DNA of 64,000 nt from Taklimakanibacter deserti (lineage in GTDB: Bacteria > Pseudomonadota > Alphaproteobacteria > Rhizobiales > Aestuariivirgaceae). The stretch lies in assembly GCA_003574785.1 (NCBI GenBank), contig QORU01000023.1, forward strand, positions 26,332 through 90,331, written 5' to 3'. The position numbers were made by a program, and so were the translations under genes. The notes below the pieces were generated by a model. The model saw only the letters and a list, made by a program, of their open reading frames with translations, had not been told where the DNA came from and did not search any database. Below, piece after piece: positions 55,799-64,000 of this stretch. Within the stretch, counting starts at the first letter, position 1. The number at the start of each line of letters is the position of its first letter.

Positions 55799-56487
55799 AC
55801 GCGCCTTGGAGTGAAGCGAACGATGTCACCGATCGCGGATTCCATGGCCGAACAGAATGCAGTGTCGAGTGCACTGCCATCTTTGCGCGTGTTGATCCAA
55901 TTCCTGCGATACCTTCTCCCTTTGCCGCTCACTATCACGTTGCTCACATCTACGATCACTCCTCCTAAAATCACACGGAAAAGACGACGGTGATTTCGGT
56001 TAGTGATCTTTGGCAGCGCGCTTACATAAGCAGCTAGTCTTGCTGCAATCTCCCAATCAAATATCCATCTCCCGTTGACACCTGGTTCGATTAGTGTCTC
56101 GGGACCACTTGTATACAGCTTTGAAGGATTGACGCGCGTACGATTTGCGAGCCTAACTAAATCGGCGAAGGAACGTGCGACATCCGTTGCGTCGTACCTC
56201 ACAAGCTTTGACTCTATGAGGTCAGCGAGAAAGGGATTGACCTCTATTGTCGTTGGATGAACACCGAGGAATTGGCAAGCGAGGGCCGTAGTACCCGAGC
56301 CCCCAAATGGATCGAGGCACCGCTTTACAGGGCGCGGACATTGGCTGATTGCATGAGCAACGAATTCTGGTGGGAACGCTTCCTTAAAGCGTCGCCAGTT
56401 CTGAAACGGAATATCTGGAGCGCCGGCATTCGTTCCAATGGACGAGATAGACCTGCCGCCGGTCCAGGCTTCAAACGGTACGAACAA
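55705..56487 (-). pseudogene. 3'-truncated DNA methyltransferase
   Basis: 260 codons. The SAM-binding motif LDPFGGSGTTALACQFLGV is at 58-76, near the N-terminus, and the catalytic-type motif VDISIFSPPS is at the very end (about 250-259). This order (motif I first, SPP motif last) is unusual for an intact protein: the catalytic region should be followed by 100 or more residues, but the frame stops three codons after SPP. The missing part coincides with the junction to the ATPase stump near 55715-55735. Probably a beta-class amino-methyltransferase of a restriction or defence system, now inactive. Confidence 0.68.
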
Positions 56488-56562
56488 GATTAACCCCGCC
56501 TACAGTGATCACGCCCGAATACGATGTGTAGCGGCGATCTTCCTATGAGGTCAATGGGTTAG

Positions 56563-56838
56563 GTAAATCACATTCGCCTGACAAACGCCGAACTCACTCC
56601 GGAAATCCTCGAGGGTGCTACGATCTACGGACCCAAGGACGAGAAAATCGGCTCTGTCGACCATCTCCATAGCGGCCAGGTTGTCGTCGACGTCGGCGGT
56701 TTCCTCGGCATCGGCGCCAAGCCAGTAGCCGTTCCTGCGAGCCAGTTGGATTTCATGCGCGACGAGGACGGAGACGTCCATGCCGTCACGACCTGGACAA
56801 AGGATCAGCTCAAGGGAATGCCCACACACCGCGACTAG
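56563..56838 (+). pseudogene. PRC-barrel domain protein without a usable start
   Basis: In-frame sequence encodes ELTPEILEGATIYGPKDE, then KIGSVDHLHSGQVVVDVGGF, LGIGAKPVAVPASQLDFM and a C-terminus TWTKDQLKGMPTHRD. This is a full PRC-barrel domain of the kind seen in small rhizobial stress-related proteins. The only upstream ATG (56554) is followed two codons later by TAG (56560), and no ATG, GTG or TTG lies between that stop and the domain. Either ATT/CTG is used or the gene lost its start. I take it as a recently broken gene at the edge of the variable region. Confidence 0.6.
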
Positions 56839-56933
56839 TCCCAGAGATCGATCTGACCACCCAGGCGACCGGTGTGCGCTTGCGCTGGAACGATGCCGTT
56901 TTGTTCAGCGGTCGAAGTGACGCGCGTTTTGCC

Positions 56934-57521
56934 TCAGAAGCACGGGTTCCATGGCGGACCGCAGTCTATCGGCGGCGCGGAGCTCTGGTACCAGGCGCTG
57001 TGCTGGGCCGTGCGCTGGGCCGAGTCCGGCGTGAATGACCAGTCCGTGGTATCGATGAATATCGAGGCGGGTCCGTCGGCCTTGGCGAGGTTGCTCTCCA
57101 GAACCTCGACCTTGAAGGTCAGCGTATCGCCGCTGAGTTTAGGCTCCTTGAGCACGACGACGGCGTCTTCGACACGAGCCCCTTCCTTGTTCAACACCGA
57201 CACGGTGGCATTCGGCGGGTCTTTGGCAAAGCTGCCACGTCCCGGCGCCCATTCATCGAGGAGATGCACGGTCGGAGCATGGCCCGCCGAGCGCACCGGG
57301 CGATCGGCGAACATGATCGCGTTGCGGGCGATGCCGGTGAGCGTCAGCGTGTTGCCCTCGAGCTTTGCGCCGGCGGCATTCATCACGATCAGCGACGGCA
57401 CGGTCCGGGTGCCGGGCATGCCGATCGTCTTCTTGCTCGCATTTTGCGCCACGCTCGTTCCGGACAGAACCAACAGGCTCGCGACGACTATTATGGCTCC
57501 GGCCACCCTGTTCAGATTCAT
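56934..57521 (-). CDS. Secreted protein of unknown function
   Basis: 195 residues with a signal peptide (MNLNRVAGAIIVVASLLVLSGTSVAQ). The mature part has a beta-rich pattern (GNTLTLTGIARNAIMFADRPVRSAGH, GDTLTFKVEVLE) and a C-terminal CGPPWNPCF with two Cys. It resembles hypothetical exported proteins I know from rhizobia but belongs to no named family that I can give. Monocistronic, divergent from the RidA gene. Confidence 0.75.
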   Translation of the reverse strand: MNLNRVAGAIIVVASLLVLSGTSVAQNASKKTIGMPGTRTVPSLIVMNAAGAKLEGNTLTLTGIARNAIMFADRPVRSAGHAPTVHLLDEWAPGRGSFAKDPPNATVSVLNKEGARVEDAVVVLKEPKLSGDTLTFKVEVLESNLAKADGPASIFIDTTDWSFTPDSAQRTAQHSAWYQSSAPPIDCGPPWNPCF

Positions 57522-57700
57522 GATCAGCCACCCTTCCCCTGCGTTGCCTCAGGCCTCGATGATAGCATCAAGGCGCGATCATGATACTAGAGGAATCCGT
57601 GAGCGTCCTGGCGCGCGACGTATATCATTTGACATAGACTGCACGACGGACATTGATTCATCGCACCGCTTTGCAGCGACCCACACCAGGAGAATACCGT

Positions 57701-58093
57701 ATGGCCCAGCGTGACGCCGTTTTCCCCGCCGGTCGGCAAGACCTCTACACGTCACAGACCTATTCCGCAGCGATCAGATCAGATGATCTCCTGTTCGTGT
57801 CCGGCCAGGTCGGCAGTCGCAGCGATGGCTCGCCCGAGCCGGACTTCGAAGCTCAGGTCCGCCTGGCCTTCGCCAATCTCGAGGCGACCCTGCAAGCGGG
57901 CGGATGCGGGCTTGACGATATCGTCGACGTGACGACCTTTCATACCGATCCCGAAAATCAGTTCGGCACGATCATGACCGTCAAAAGTGAGGTCTTCCCG
58001 CAAGCGCCTTATCCGAATTGGACGGCGATCGGCGTCAACTGGCTCGCGGGGTTCGACTTCGAGATCAAGGTCATCGCCCGTATTCCCGGCTGA
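57701..58093 (+). CDS. RidA-family (YjgF/YER057c/UK114) protein
   Basis: 130 residues from ATG 57701, with AGGAG 7 bases before it. RidA fold: SAAIRSDDLLFVSGQVGSRSDG near 27-48, QVRLAFANLEATLQAGGCGLDDIVDVTTF, and the terminal FEIKVIARIPG. Members with the catalytic Arg deaminate reactive enamine/imine intermediates. Here the usual PxRxxV region reads YPNWTAIGVNWL, with Trp in place of Arg, so it may belong to the non-archetypal Rid group with another function. Confidence 0.9.
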   Translation: MAQRDAVFPAGRQDLYTSQTYSAAIRSDDLLFVSGQVGSRSDGSPEPDFEAQVRLAFANLEATLQAGGCGLDDIVDVTTFHTDPENQFGTIMTVKSEVFPQAPYPNWTAIGVNWLAGFDFEIKVIARIPG

Positions 58094-58294
58094 GTATCGC
58101 CAGGTTCGGGTTTTGAAACAGCGCGGGCGTGCGATGTGCCGTATGGAAATCCGCATGGCACATCGCCGGCTCGAACCCGATTGAGATCGACACCGCCGCG
58201 GCCCGCGATGATCGCCGGCATTGCCTGCCGGCCGAATATGCCCCAGAAAGCATGGGCTCATCTCATTCTCACATCGAACACAGGGAGCGGACAC

Positions 58295-60031
58295 ATGGCC
58301 AAGACCGTTGCCGACCAGTTCGCGGAAACTCTCGCCGCGGCAGGCGTCAAGCGCATATACGGGATTGTCGGCGACAGCCTCAACGGCCTGACCGATGCCA
58401 TCCGCCGCCAAGGAAAGATCGAATGGCTGCATGTGCGGCATGAAGAGGTCGCGGCCTTTGCCGCCGGCGCCGAAGCCCATGTGACGGGCACGCTTGCCGT
58501 CTGCGCCGGAAGCTGCGGGCCGGGCAACCTCCACCTCATCAACGGCCTGTTCGATTGTCACCGCTCGCGCGTGCCGGTGCTGGCGATCGCGGCGCATATT
58601 CCTTCGCCCGAGATCGGCTCGGGCTATTTCCAGGAGACGCATCCCGAAAGCCTGTTCCGCGAATGCAGCCATTATTGCGAGCTCGTTGCCGATCCGCGCC
58701 AGATGCCGCGTGTCCTCGAGGTCGCGATCCGTGAGGCCGTGGCGAAACGCGGCGTCTCGGTGGTGGTGATCCCGGGCGACATTGCGCTGAAGGACGCGGA
58801 GCCGGCGCCAGCACCTACGGCCGCGGCGCTGCTTCCCGCGCCGCCGGTGATCATGCCGCCCCAGGGCGCGATCGAGGCTTTGGCGGGACTGCTCAACGAC
58901 GCCGGGCGGGTGACGCTGCTCTGCGGCGGGGGCTGCGCCGGCGCCCACACGGAGCTCATCGCGCTGGGCCAGCGCCTCAAGGCGCCCATCGTCCATACGA
59001 TGCGCGGCAAGGAGCATGTCGAGTGGGACAATCCGTGCGATGTCGGCATGACCGGGCTGATCGGCTTCTCGTCCGGCTTTTACGCCATGCACGATTGCGA
59101 CCTGCTCGTAATGCTCGGCACCGATTTCCCGTACCGGCAGTTCTATCCGGAAAAGGCGAAGACCCGGATCGCCCAGGTCGACCTCAGGGCGGAGAATATC
59201 GGGCGGCGCGTGGCGGTGGATCTCGGCGTCGTCGGCGATGTGCGCCAGACCATTGCCGCACTGCTGCCGCTGTTGCGCGAGAGCGGTTCCGACCGGCGCC
59301 TCGCCGAGGCGCAGCAGCATTATGCGAAAGCGCGCCAGGAGCTCGATCGTCTCGCCGAAGGCAAGCCCGGAAGCGGCCTGATCCATCCGCAGCAGGTGGC
59401 CAAGGCGCTGAGCGATCTCGCCCAAGGCGATGCCGTCTTCACCTGCGACGTCGGCCTGCCGACGGTCTGGGCGGCGCGTTATCTGGCGATGAACGGCAAG
59501 CGGCGGCTGCTCGGGTCCTTCTGGCATGGCTCGATGGCCAATGCCATGGCGCAGGCGATCGGCGTCCAGGCGAGCCATAGAGGCCGCCAGGTCGTCTCGC
59601 TCTCGGGCGATGGCGGCTTCACCATGCTGATGGGCGATCTCATCAGCCTGACGCAGCTCGACCTGCCGGTGAAGGTCGTCGTCTTCAACAACGGCGCGCT
59701 CGGCTTCATCGAGCTCGAGCAGAAATCGACCGGCTTTCTCAATTTCGGCACGGAATTGAAGAACCCGAATTTCGCAAGGATTGCCGAGGCCATGGGCATC
59801 CGCGGCGTCAGGCTCGAGGATCCGGCCGATGTCAGGGACGGCATTGCCGAAGCCCTCGCGCATGACGGGCCCGTGGTCATCGATGCCGTGGTCAACCGCA
59901 GCGAGCTTGCCATGCCGCCTGCCATCACGGCGGAGATGGCCAAAGGCTTCTCGCTCTATATGGTGAAAGCCGTCTTCAACGGACTTGCCGACGAGGTCAT
60001 CGATCTCGCCCGCACCAATCTCTGGCGCTGA
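58295..60031 (+). CDS. poxB: ThDP-dependent pyruvate oxidase/dehydrogenase, PoxB type
   Basis: 578 residues from ATG 58295 (AGGGAGCGG before it). ThDP-enzyme layout: catalytic Glu in [16 protein letters not shown] near 50, the FAD-binding middle domain (about 190-330), and the ThDP motif [13 protein letters not shown]… NNGALGF near 440-475. PoxB of E. coli oxidises pyruvate to acetate and CO2 and passes electrons to ubiquinone. It binds the membrane through its C-terminus (here [23 protein letters not shown]). The combination [20 protein letters not shown] and [14 protein letters not shown] is typical of PoxB. Monocistronic. Confidence 0.88.
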   Translation: MAKTVADQFAETLAAAGVKRIYGIVGDSLNGLTDAIRRQGKIEWLHVRHEEVAAFAAGAEAHVTGTLAVCAGSCGPGNLHLINGLFDCHRSRVPVLAIAAHIPSPEIGSGYFQETHPESLFRECSHYCELVADPRQMPRVLEVAIREAVAKRGVSVVVIPGDIALKDAEPAPAPTAAALLPAPPVIMPPQGAIEALAGLLNDAGRVTLLCGGGCAGAHTELIALGQRLKAPIVHTMRGKEHVEWDNPCDVGMTGLIGFSSGFYAMHDCDLLVMLGTDFPYRQFYPEKAKTRIAQVDLRAENIGRRVAVDLGVVGDVRQTIAALLPLLRESGSDRRLAEAQQHYAKARQELDRLAEGKPGSGLIHPQQVAKALSDLAQGDAVFTCDVGLPTVWAARYLAMNGKRRLLGSFWHGSMANAMAQAIGVQASHRGRQVVSLSGDGGFTMLMGDLISLTQLDLPVKVVVFNNGALGFIELEQKSTGFLNFGTELKNPNFARIAEAMGIRGVRLEDPADVRDGIAEALAHDGPVVIDAVVNRSELAMPPAITAEMAKGFSLYMVKAVFNGLADEVIDLARTNLWR

Positions 60032-60095
60032 GCGGTCGACATCTGACAGGCACATCCCGCCCGGCATATGGCGTTAGAGAAAGCCTCTCCAAGTT

Positions 60096-60286
60096 TTCCC
60101 CTTCTCCCGCTTGCGGGAGAAGGTGCCCGATAGGGCGGATGAGGGTGTTGGTGCAGCCTGCGACAGCTTCTCTAGGAACAAGCGTCATTGCATGTATTGG
60201 GCCTCACGAAGAACACCGGATACGCGGAAAGAACACCCTCATCCGGCCTTCGGCCACCTTCTCCCGCAGGCGGGAGAAGGGGAAAC
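60096..60286. repeat. Large intergenic repeat, copy A (left of SPW gene)
   Basis: TTCCCCTTCTCCCGCTTGCG… CCCGATAGGGCGGATGAGGG is mirrored by CCCTCATCCGGCCTTCGGCC… GGCGGGAGAAGGGGAAACC. The central part (GACAGCTTCTC, AGGAACAAGCGTCATTGCA, TTGGGCCTCACGAAG) is shared with copy B at 60930, so the two are near-identical for about 190 bases. Confidence 0.9.
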
Positions 60287-60315
60287 CTGGCCGACGGCAA
60301 GGGCCCGATCCCATA

Positions 60316-60714
60316 TCATCTATGCGCGGCGGATCTCGTGCGCGAGCCTGTCCACGCCTTGCTGCCGGCCAGAAGCTGCCAGGCGGCGATGGTCGTGACA
60401 CAGATCCCGACCACGACATGGATCCACATCGGCGATTCCGCTCCGAAGCCCAGCAGGAAGGGTGCCACCATCGTCCAGCTTCCGAAGGCGAGGTTGGACC
60501 ATTCGGCCCAGGTCTCATAGCGATAGAGGAGGGCGGCGGAGCAGCACGCGATGAGCGTGCCCACGAGACCCGCATTCCAGGTCGCGGCCGACGTGTCGTC
60601 GCACACGATCCCCACGCAGGCGAGGCTCGCGGCCACAAGTCCCGTGCAGGCCAGGCCCGCGCCCAGGATCAGGCTGGTCCACTCCAACGCCTTGCTTGGC
60701 ACTTCATGTCTCAT
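60316..60714 (-). CDS. SPW-repeat membrane protein
   Basis: 132 residues from ATG 60714. AAGGAG is 6 bases before it; the ATG at 60720 directly abuts AAGGAG and is less likely. Four hydrophobic segments form two repeats of the SPW type: LEWTSLILGAGLACTG, then WAEWSNLAFGSWTMVAPFLLGF and SPMWIHVVVGICVTTIAAWQLL, with the defining SP-W near residue 96. The function of SPW proteins is unknown. Flanked on both sides by near-identical 190-bp repeats. Confidence 0.8.
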   Translation of the reverse strand: MRHEVPSKALEWTSLILGAGLACTGLVAASLACVGIVCDDTSAATWNAGLVGTLIACCSAALLYRYETWAEWSNLAFGSWTMVAPFLLGFGAESPMWIHVVVGICVTTIAAWQLLAGSKAWTGSRTRSAAHR

Positions 60715-60870
60715 CTTCATCTCCTTTTCGGTTCGGCGTCGCCGCGCGCCAGGAAGACGAAAGCGGGGCGATGCGAGGAGGATGAAGCAGCACGGTGCCC
60801 GCGACTATTCTACGCAAGGGTTTATCGGGCGATGCCAAGGTGCAGGGCACCCTGGGCACATGAATATGAA

Positions 60871-60908
60871 CTCGTGCGAGGCATTGGCGAGCAGCAGGCG
60901 ATGGGCGC
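60871..60908 (-). pseudogene. 38-bp fragment identical to the H-box region of a histidine kinase gene
   Basis: The sequence CTCGTGCGAGGCATTGGCGA and its following 18 bases are identical to 63078-63115 inside the histidine kinase gene at 62505, same orientation. On the minus strand it reads AHRLLLANASHE, the phospho-acceptor segment. Flanking bases differ at once. A scrap of a duplicated or lost kinase gene in an otherwise gene-free 463-base gap. Confidence 0.75.
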
Positions 60909-60929
60909 AGCGGGATCACCCTCCGCCAT

Positions 60930-61130
60930 TCCCCTTCTCCCGCTTGCGGGAGAAGGTGCCCGATAGGGCGGATGAGGGTGTTGGTCAAGCTTGCGACAGC
61001 TTCTCAGAAATGGCCAGGAACAAGCGTCATTGCACTTAATTGGGCCTCACGAAGGACACTGGGCATGTGGTGAGAACACCCTCATCCGGCCTTCGGCCAC
61101 CTTCTCCCGCAAGCGGGAGAAGGGGAAACC
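60930..61130. repeat. Large intergenic repeat, copy B (right of SPW gene)
   Basis: Same order of blocks and same orientation as copy A at 60096, with a few substitutions and a short insertion (CAGAAATGGCC). The gap 60715-61177 otherwise contains only the 38-bp kinase fragment and no gene. Confidence 0.9.
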
Positions 61131-61177
61131 TGCACGGCAGGCATCCTTCCTGGGCAATCGTTTGCGCAAAGCCGGGT

Positions 61178-62200
61178 TCACCCGGCCGCGGTATCGATCG
61201 AGCGGCGGATCGCCCGCCGCACCTCCGCATTCGATATGAACACGTCGTGGTTGATGATGCCCCAGCCGGCCTCGGAAGCATCGATCACGCGCACGCCGAG
61301 CTGCTCGAGGGCGGCCTTCTCGGCGGCGCCGACTCGCGTCATCCCGCCGGCGATTTGCCCCGACAGCGCCAGCGCGCGATCGTTCGTCGCGGCGATGACG
61401 GTGATCTTGCCGGCGAGAGGACCGATGCGTTTGATCGCCGACGAGAACACGTCCATGTCGATGTCGGGCGCCGCGAACACCACGGCGCCGATCCTGCTCG
61501 TGACGGCGTCGCCATATCGTGCATAGAGCTGGCGCAGGCTTTCGAGCGTCAGCATGGTTCCCATGCTGTGCGCGACGATGTAGATGCGGCCCACGGCGCC
61601 CGGGTTCGCCATGATGGATTGAAGCACGCGTTCGAACTCGTCGCGCGACCACATCGCGCTGTCGCGGTCATAGGCATAGTCGAACAGTCCCGCCTTGGAC
61701 GGCCAGGAGAATAGCATGGTCTGGCCGCGGAACATGATGCCATCCGAGAGGTGCACGGCATCGAGTGCTGCTGCCTCGAACGTCTGATTGAAGCCGTGCA
61801 CATAGATCAGGAGGTTCGGTCCGCCGGCCTCAGCGAGAAGATCGCCGACATCTGCCGACACCGGCTCGATCTCACCCAGACGCCAATCGTCAAGCCCGGC
61901 CGCGGCGAGAGAGAAACGGCCGTCGCCCGGCGGCACCAGCTTCGCCCGGGCGACGGTCATCGTGGAAGCCCGCTCCGGCCCGAACCAGGGCTCCGCGCGC
62001 CCGCCATTCACCGGCTTGCGTGTGGTCGTGACGAGCAATGTCGGATCTGCCGAGAGCGACGAAGCATCGAAGCGCGCGCCCGTGGCACCCAGCCCCGCGC
62101 ATCCGCCGAGCGCCAGCGCGCCGGCCGCGGACGCAAGCCCACGCAGAAACGCGCGGCGGGACGCAATAGAATCGTGGTGCAGCGAATGTCGGACGATCAT
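61178..62200 (-). CDS. DUF900 alpha/beta hydrolase, Tat-exported lipoprotein
   Basis: 340 residues from ATG 62200. The N-terminus has a Tat motif (ASRRAFLRGLASAAGALALGG) ending in a lipobox-like GGCAG (Cys34), so export folded and lipid-anchored is likely. Hydrolase landmarks are LLIYVHGFNQTFEAAALDA (oxyanion region), IVAHSMGTMLTLESL with nucleophile Ser, VFAAPDIDMDVF, and the C-terminal IINHDVFISNAEV with the candidate catalytic His. DUF900 proteins are esterase-like enzymes of unknown substrate. Further upstream starts add only low-complexity sequence. Confidence 0.87.
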   Translation of the reverse strand: MIVRHSLHHDSIASRRAFLRGLASAAGALALGGCAGLGATGARFDASSLSADPTLLVTTTRKPVNGGRAEPWFGPERASTMTVARAKLVPPGDGRFSLAAAGLDDWRLGEIEPVSADVGDLLAEAGGPNLLIYVHGFNQTFEAAALDAVHLSDGIMFRGQTMLFSWPSKAGLFDYAYDRDSAMWSRDEFERVLQSIMANPGAVGRIYIVAHSMGTMLTLESLRQLYARYGDAVTSRIGAVVFAAPDIDMDVFSSAIKRIGPLAGKITVIAATNDRALALSGQIAGGMTRVGAAEKAALEQLGVRVIDASEAGWGIINHDVFISNAEVRRAIRRSIDTAAG

Positions 62201-62345
62201 GTTGGGACCCTCGGGAACACTGTCCGCGGCAGGATGCGTCCCTGTAGGGTTTTCTGAATCACGATGGCGGCGAGAATAGGGCGGGCGACCCTGCGCCATG
62301 ACGTTGCGCAAGTCCGCAGGGCGGCGCAGATTTTACCGATTAGTC

Positions 62346-62472
62346 CAACCCATAACCCTCACCCTGAGGTGGCCGCGAAGCGGCCCTCGAAGGGTGGCAA
62401 GTGGCACGACCGTTGTTCCTGGATCATGCTTCGAGGCTCGCTTCGCTCGCACCTCAGCATGAGGGTGTTTTG
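62346..62472. repeat. CCTGAGG-type palindromic repeat
   Basis: ACCCTCACCCTGAGGTGGCC… GGCCCTCGAAGGGTGG faces CATGCTTCGAGGCTCGCTTC… GCACCTCAGCATGAGGGTG. Repeats with CTGAGG-TG…CGAAGG are widespread between alphaproteobacterial genes. It fills most of the 304-base gap between two minus-strand genes and may end transcription of the kinase gene. Confidence 0.75.
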
Positions 62473-62504
62473 AGTGAAGCGACTCCTTCTGATCTCATCC
62501 CGCT

Positions 62505-63761
62505 TTAGACCGGCAACGTCACCTTGAAGCAGCTCGGTTCCCCGGGCCGTGGCGCCACAACGGCGTCGCCGCCATGCAGGCGGGCGATCTGGCGCACGAG
62601 CGAAAGCCCGAGACCTGTGCCCTTGGCATCCGACTTCAGGCGATGGAAGGGCAGGAAGATGCCTTCGCGCTCGGCTTCGGCGATGCCTTGGCCCTGATCC
62701 ACCACCTCCAGAATGGCGCTGGCGCCTTGCCGGCGCACCTCCACCCGGATCGGCGGCTTGCCGTGACGGCTGGCGTTCTCGAGCAGGTTGCGGATCAGGC
62801 GGCGCAAGAGATAGGCCTCGCCGCGGATGATGACGGGCTCGCCCTCGGCCGCGCAGTCATCGGTGCGCGCGGCCTCTTCGGCGGCGAGCGCCAAGAGGTC
62901 GACCTCCTCGGGCCGTTGCAGCGCGCCCACGGTCTCGAGACGGCTGGCGAGCAGGATCTCATCGATCAGGAGATCGAGCTCGGCGATGTCGCGCTCGAGA
63001 TCCGTCTTGTGCCTGGGATCGCCCGTTTCGCGATAGAGCTCGATCCCCATCCGGATGCGCGACAAGGGTGTGCGGAGCTCGTGCGAGGCATTGGCGAGCA
63101 GCAGGCGATGGGCGCCCACCAGGTTCTCGATGCGCGCCGCCGCCTGGTTGAAGCTTGCGGCGAGGCGCGCCACCTCGTCGCGGCCTTCGACCTTGACGCG
63201 GCTGCTGAGATTGCCGGCGCCCAGCGTTTCGACGCCCGCCTGCAGCCGTTCGAGCCTTCGGGTCAGGCCGCGCACGAAAGGATAGGCGCAGAGCGCCACC
63301 AGCAGGGCGATGCTGCCAAGAAACAGGATCAGGCCGAAGGCCGAAGGCCGGTGCCGCGCCAGCGGGCGCACGACCAGCCAGCGCCGGTCGGGCAGAAGGA
63401 GGCTCCAGGCCGGACCGCCCGCGCCGCGAACCCAGCCGCCTTTTTCATGACTGCGCCATGGGCCGGGCGAGGGGACCGGGTTTCCGGCGGCGGCGACCTG
63501 GATCCCCGCCTCATCGAAGAGAGCAAGATCGGCATCGAGCCGCTCGGCCAGCTGCCGGACGGAGTCCTGCTGGACTTCAACAGCAGAGTCGGCCGGCGGC
63601 AAGGCGGCGGAAGCGAGCTTGCCCGCGAGCTCGAAGGCCTGGTTGGCGGGCGAGCCATTCGGTCCAAAATGCCAGCCGGCACCCGCCACGAGCGCCACCA
63701 TGAACAGGCTCGCGATGATGGTGAGATAGATCTTGTGAAAGAGCCGTCTCAATCGGATCAA
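62505..63761 (-). CDS. Membrane sensor histidine kinase with HAMP domain
   Basis: 418 residues with TTG start at 63761 (GGAG 4 bases before it; an inner TTG at 63752 is possible; the ATG upstream is out of frame). TM1 about 10-29, periplasmic sensor about 30-140, TM2 about 142-163, HAMP about 164-215, HisKA with [21 protein letters not shown] (His227), ATPase N box RNLLENASRHG, G1 VDQGQGIA, and G2 KGTGLGLSLVRQIARLHGG. All boxes are intact. Kinases of this CpxA/OmpR-partner class nearly always follow their response-regulator gene, yet upstream here is a repeat and no regulator within the window. Confidence 0.9.
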   Translation of the reverse strand: MIRLRRLFHKIYLTIIASLFMVALVAGAGWHFGPNGSPANQAFELAGKLASAALPPADSAVEVQQDSVRQLAERLDADLALFDEAGIQVAAAGNPVPSPGPWRSHEKGGWVRGAGGPAWSLLLPDRRWLVVRPLARHRPSAFGLILFLGSIALLVALCAYPFVRGLTRRLERLQAGVETLGAGNLSSRVKVEGRDEVARLAASFNQAAARIENLVGAHRLLLANASHELRTPLSRIRMGIELYRETGDPRHKTDLERDIAELDLLIDEILLASRLETVGALQRPEEVDLLALAAEEAARTDDCAAEGEPVIIRGEAYLLRRLIRNLLENASRHGKPPIRVEVRRQGASAILEVVDQGQGIAEAEREGIFLPFHRLKSDAKGTGLGLSLVRQIARLHGGDAVVAPRPGEPSCFKVTLPV

Positions 63762-63773
63762 CTCTCCATCATT

Positions 63774-63929
63774 TCCCTTCTCCCGCTTGCGGGAGAAGGT
63801 GCCCGACAGGGCGGATGAGGGTGTTGGTTCAACATGTGACGGTCCTTCCTATCTAATCAACAGCAAGCGTCATAGGGATGTGTCGAAGCGTCGGCACAAA
63901 GGACACCCTCATCCGGCCTTCGGCCACCT
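63774..63929. repeat. Large intergenic repeat, copy C (broken)
   Basis: CCCTTCTCCCGCTTGCGGGA… CCCGACAGGGCGGATGAGGG faces GGACACCCTCATCCGGCCTTC…, but after CGGCCACCTT, where copies A and B continue with CTCCCGC-AGCGGGAGAAGG, the sequence changes to unrelated DNA. Confidence 0.88.
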
Positions 63930-64000
63930 TGTATGGGGCTTTTTGTCAAGGTCACTTTTTCCCACATTTTACTCCTTCTGTTTGGTGGAGGTGCACAGAG
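63930..64000. mobile_element. Possible end of an inserted element
   Basis: 71 bases of visibly lower G+C (GTATGGGGCTTTTTGTCAAG… TTTTTCCCACATTTTACTCC) that begin exactly where repeat C is cut. It looks like the terminal part of an insertion sequence, but the window ends before any transposase. Family not assignable. Confidence 0.35.

Noticed and set aside
55811..56493. Small plus-strand open frames opposite the methyltransferase stump
   Set aside because: They lack recognisable domains and ribosome-binding sites, whereas the minus frame has methyltransferase motifs.
60096..61130. Direct repeats around the SPW gene as ends of a transposon
   Set aside because: The repeats are internally palindromic intergenic elements found elsewhere without such a gene, and no transposase or recombinase lies between them.

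Overview
This G+C-rich window reads as a chromosomal piece of an alphaproteobacterium, most likely of the order Hyphomicrobiales (Rhizobiales). The grounds are a BA14K-family secreted protein (a family I know only from that order), the cluster Ppx/GppA–rlmE–guaB–rsmB–guaA, many branched-chain-amino-acid-type (HAAT) ABC transporters, membrane class III nucleotidyl cyclases, and palindromic intergenic repeats of the rhizobial kind. No species can be named from sequence alone.

Bases 1-25270 are almost all uptake and sensing. Part of one HAAT transporter (LivH end, LivM, binding protein) is followed by a regulated catabolic block: a HyuA/HyuB-type ATP-dependent amide/lactam hydrolase pair, an AmiC-like cytoplasmic amide sensor, an AmiR-like ANTAR antiterminator, a complete Urt/Fmd-type amide transporter and a degenerate alpha/beta hydrolase. 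Two leader RNAs, before hyuA and before the transporter, each carry two hexaloops of the form AnnGnn and a terminator that competes with the second hexaloop. This is the known ANTAR target architecture, so both operons are probably switched on together when AmiC releases AmiR. An orphan LivF plus a PaaK-like ligase follow (possibly the displaced end of the first system), then a complete HAAT operon, then a periplasmic binding protein translationally coupled to a membrane cyclase.

Bases 25382-45766 are mostly core genes: tRNA-Gln(CTG), a HerA-like ATPase, a soluble histidine kinase, Ppx/GppA, rlmE, BA14K protein, guaB, rsmB, a small lipoprotein, a CHASE2 cyclase next to a FecR–TPR–beta-barrel protein, mntH with an MntR-like operator, and guaA.

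Bases 45674-56838 form an integration hot spot at the 3' end of guaA. The last part of guaA is repeated three more times downstream (46374, 47920, 53011). The copies delimit small cargo segments with a GFA protein, an unknown 371-residue protein, and a SDR/AraC/ArsR–SRPBCC/ABC-F group. After the last copy comes lower-G+C DNA with an intact SIR2-like NADase candidate whose start codon lies inside the guaA-derived repeat, a HEPN (Rx4H) protein, and the fused stumps of an SMC-like ATPase and a DNA methyltransferase. I see no integrase.

Bases 56934-64000 return to ordinary content: a secreted protein, RidA, a PoxB-type pyruvate oxidase, an SPW-repeat membrane protein flanked by near-identical repeats of about 200 bp, a Tat-exported DUF900 hydrolase, and a sensor histidine kinase. 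The window ends in a repeat broken by foreign-looking sequence.
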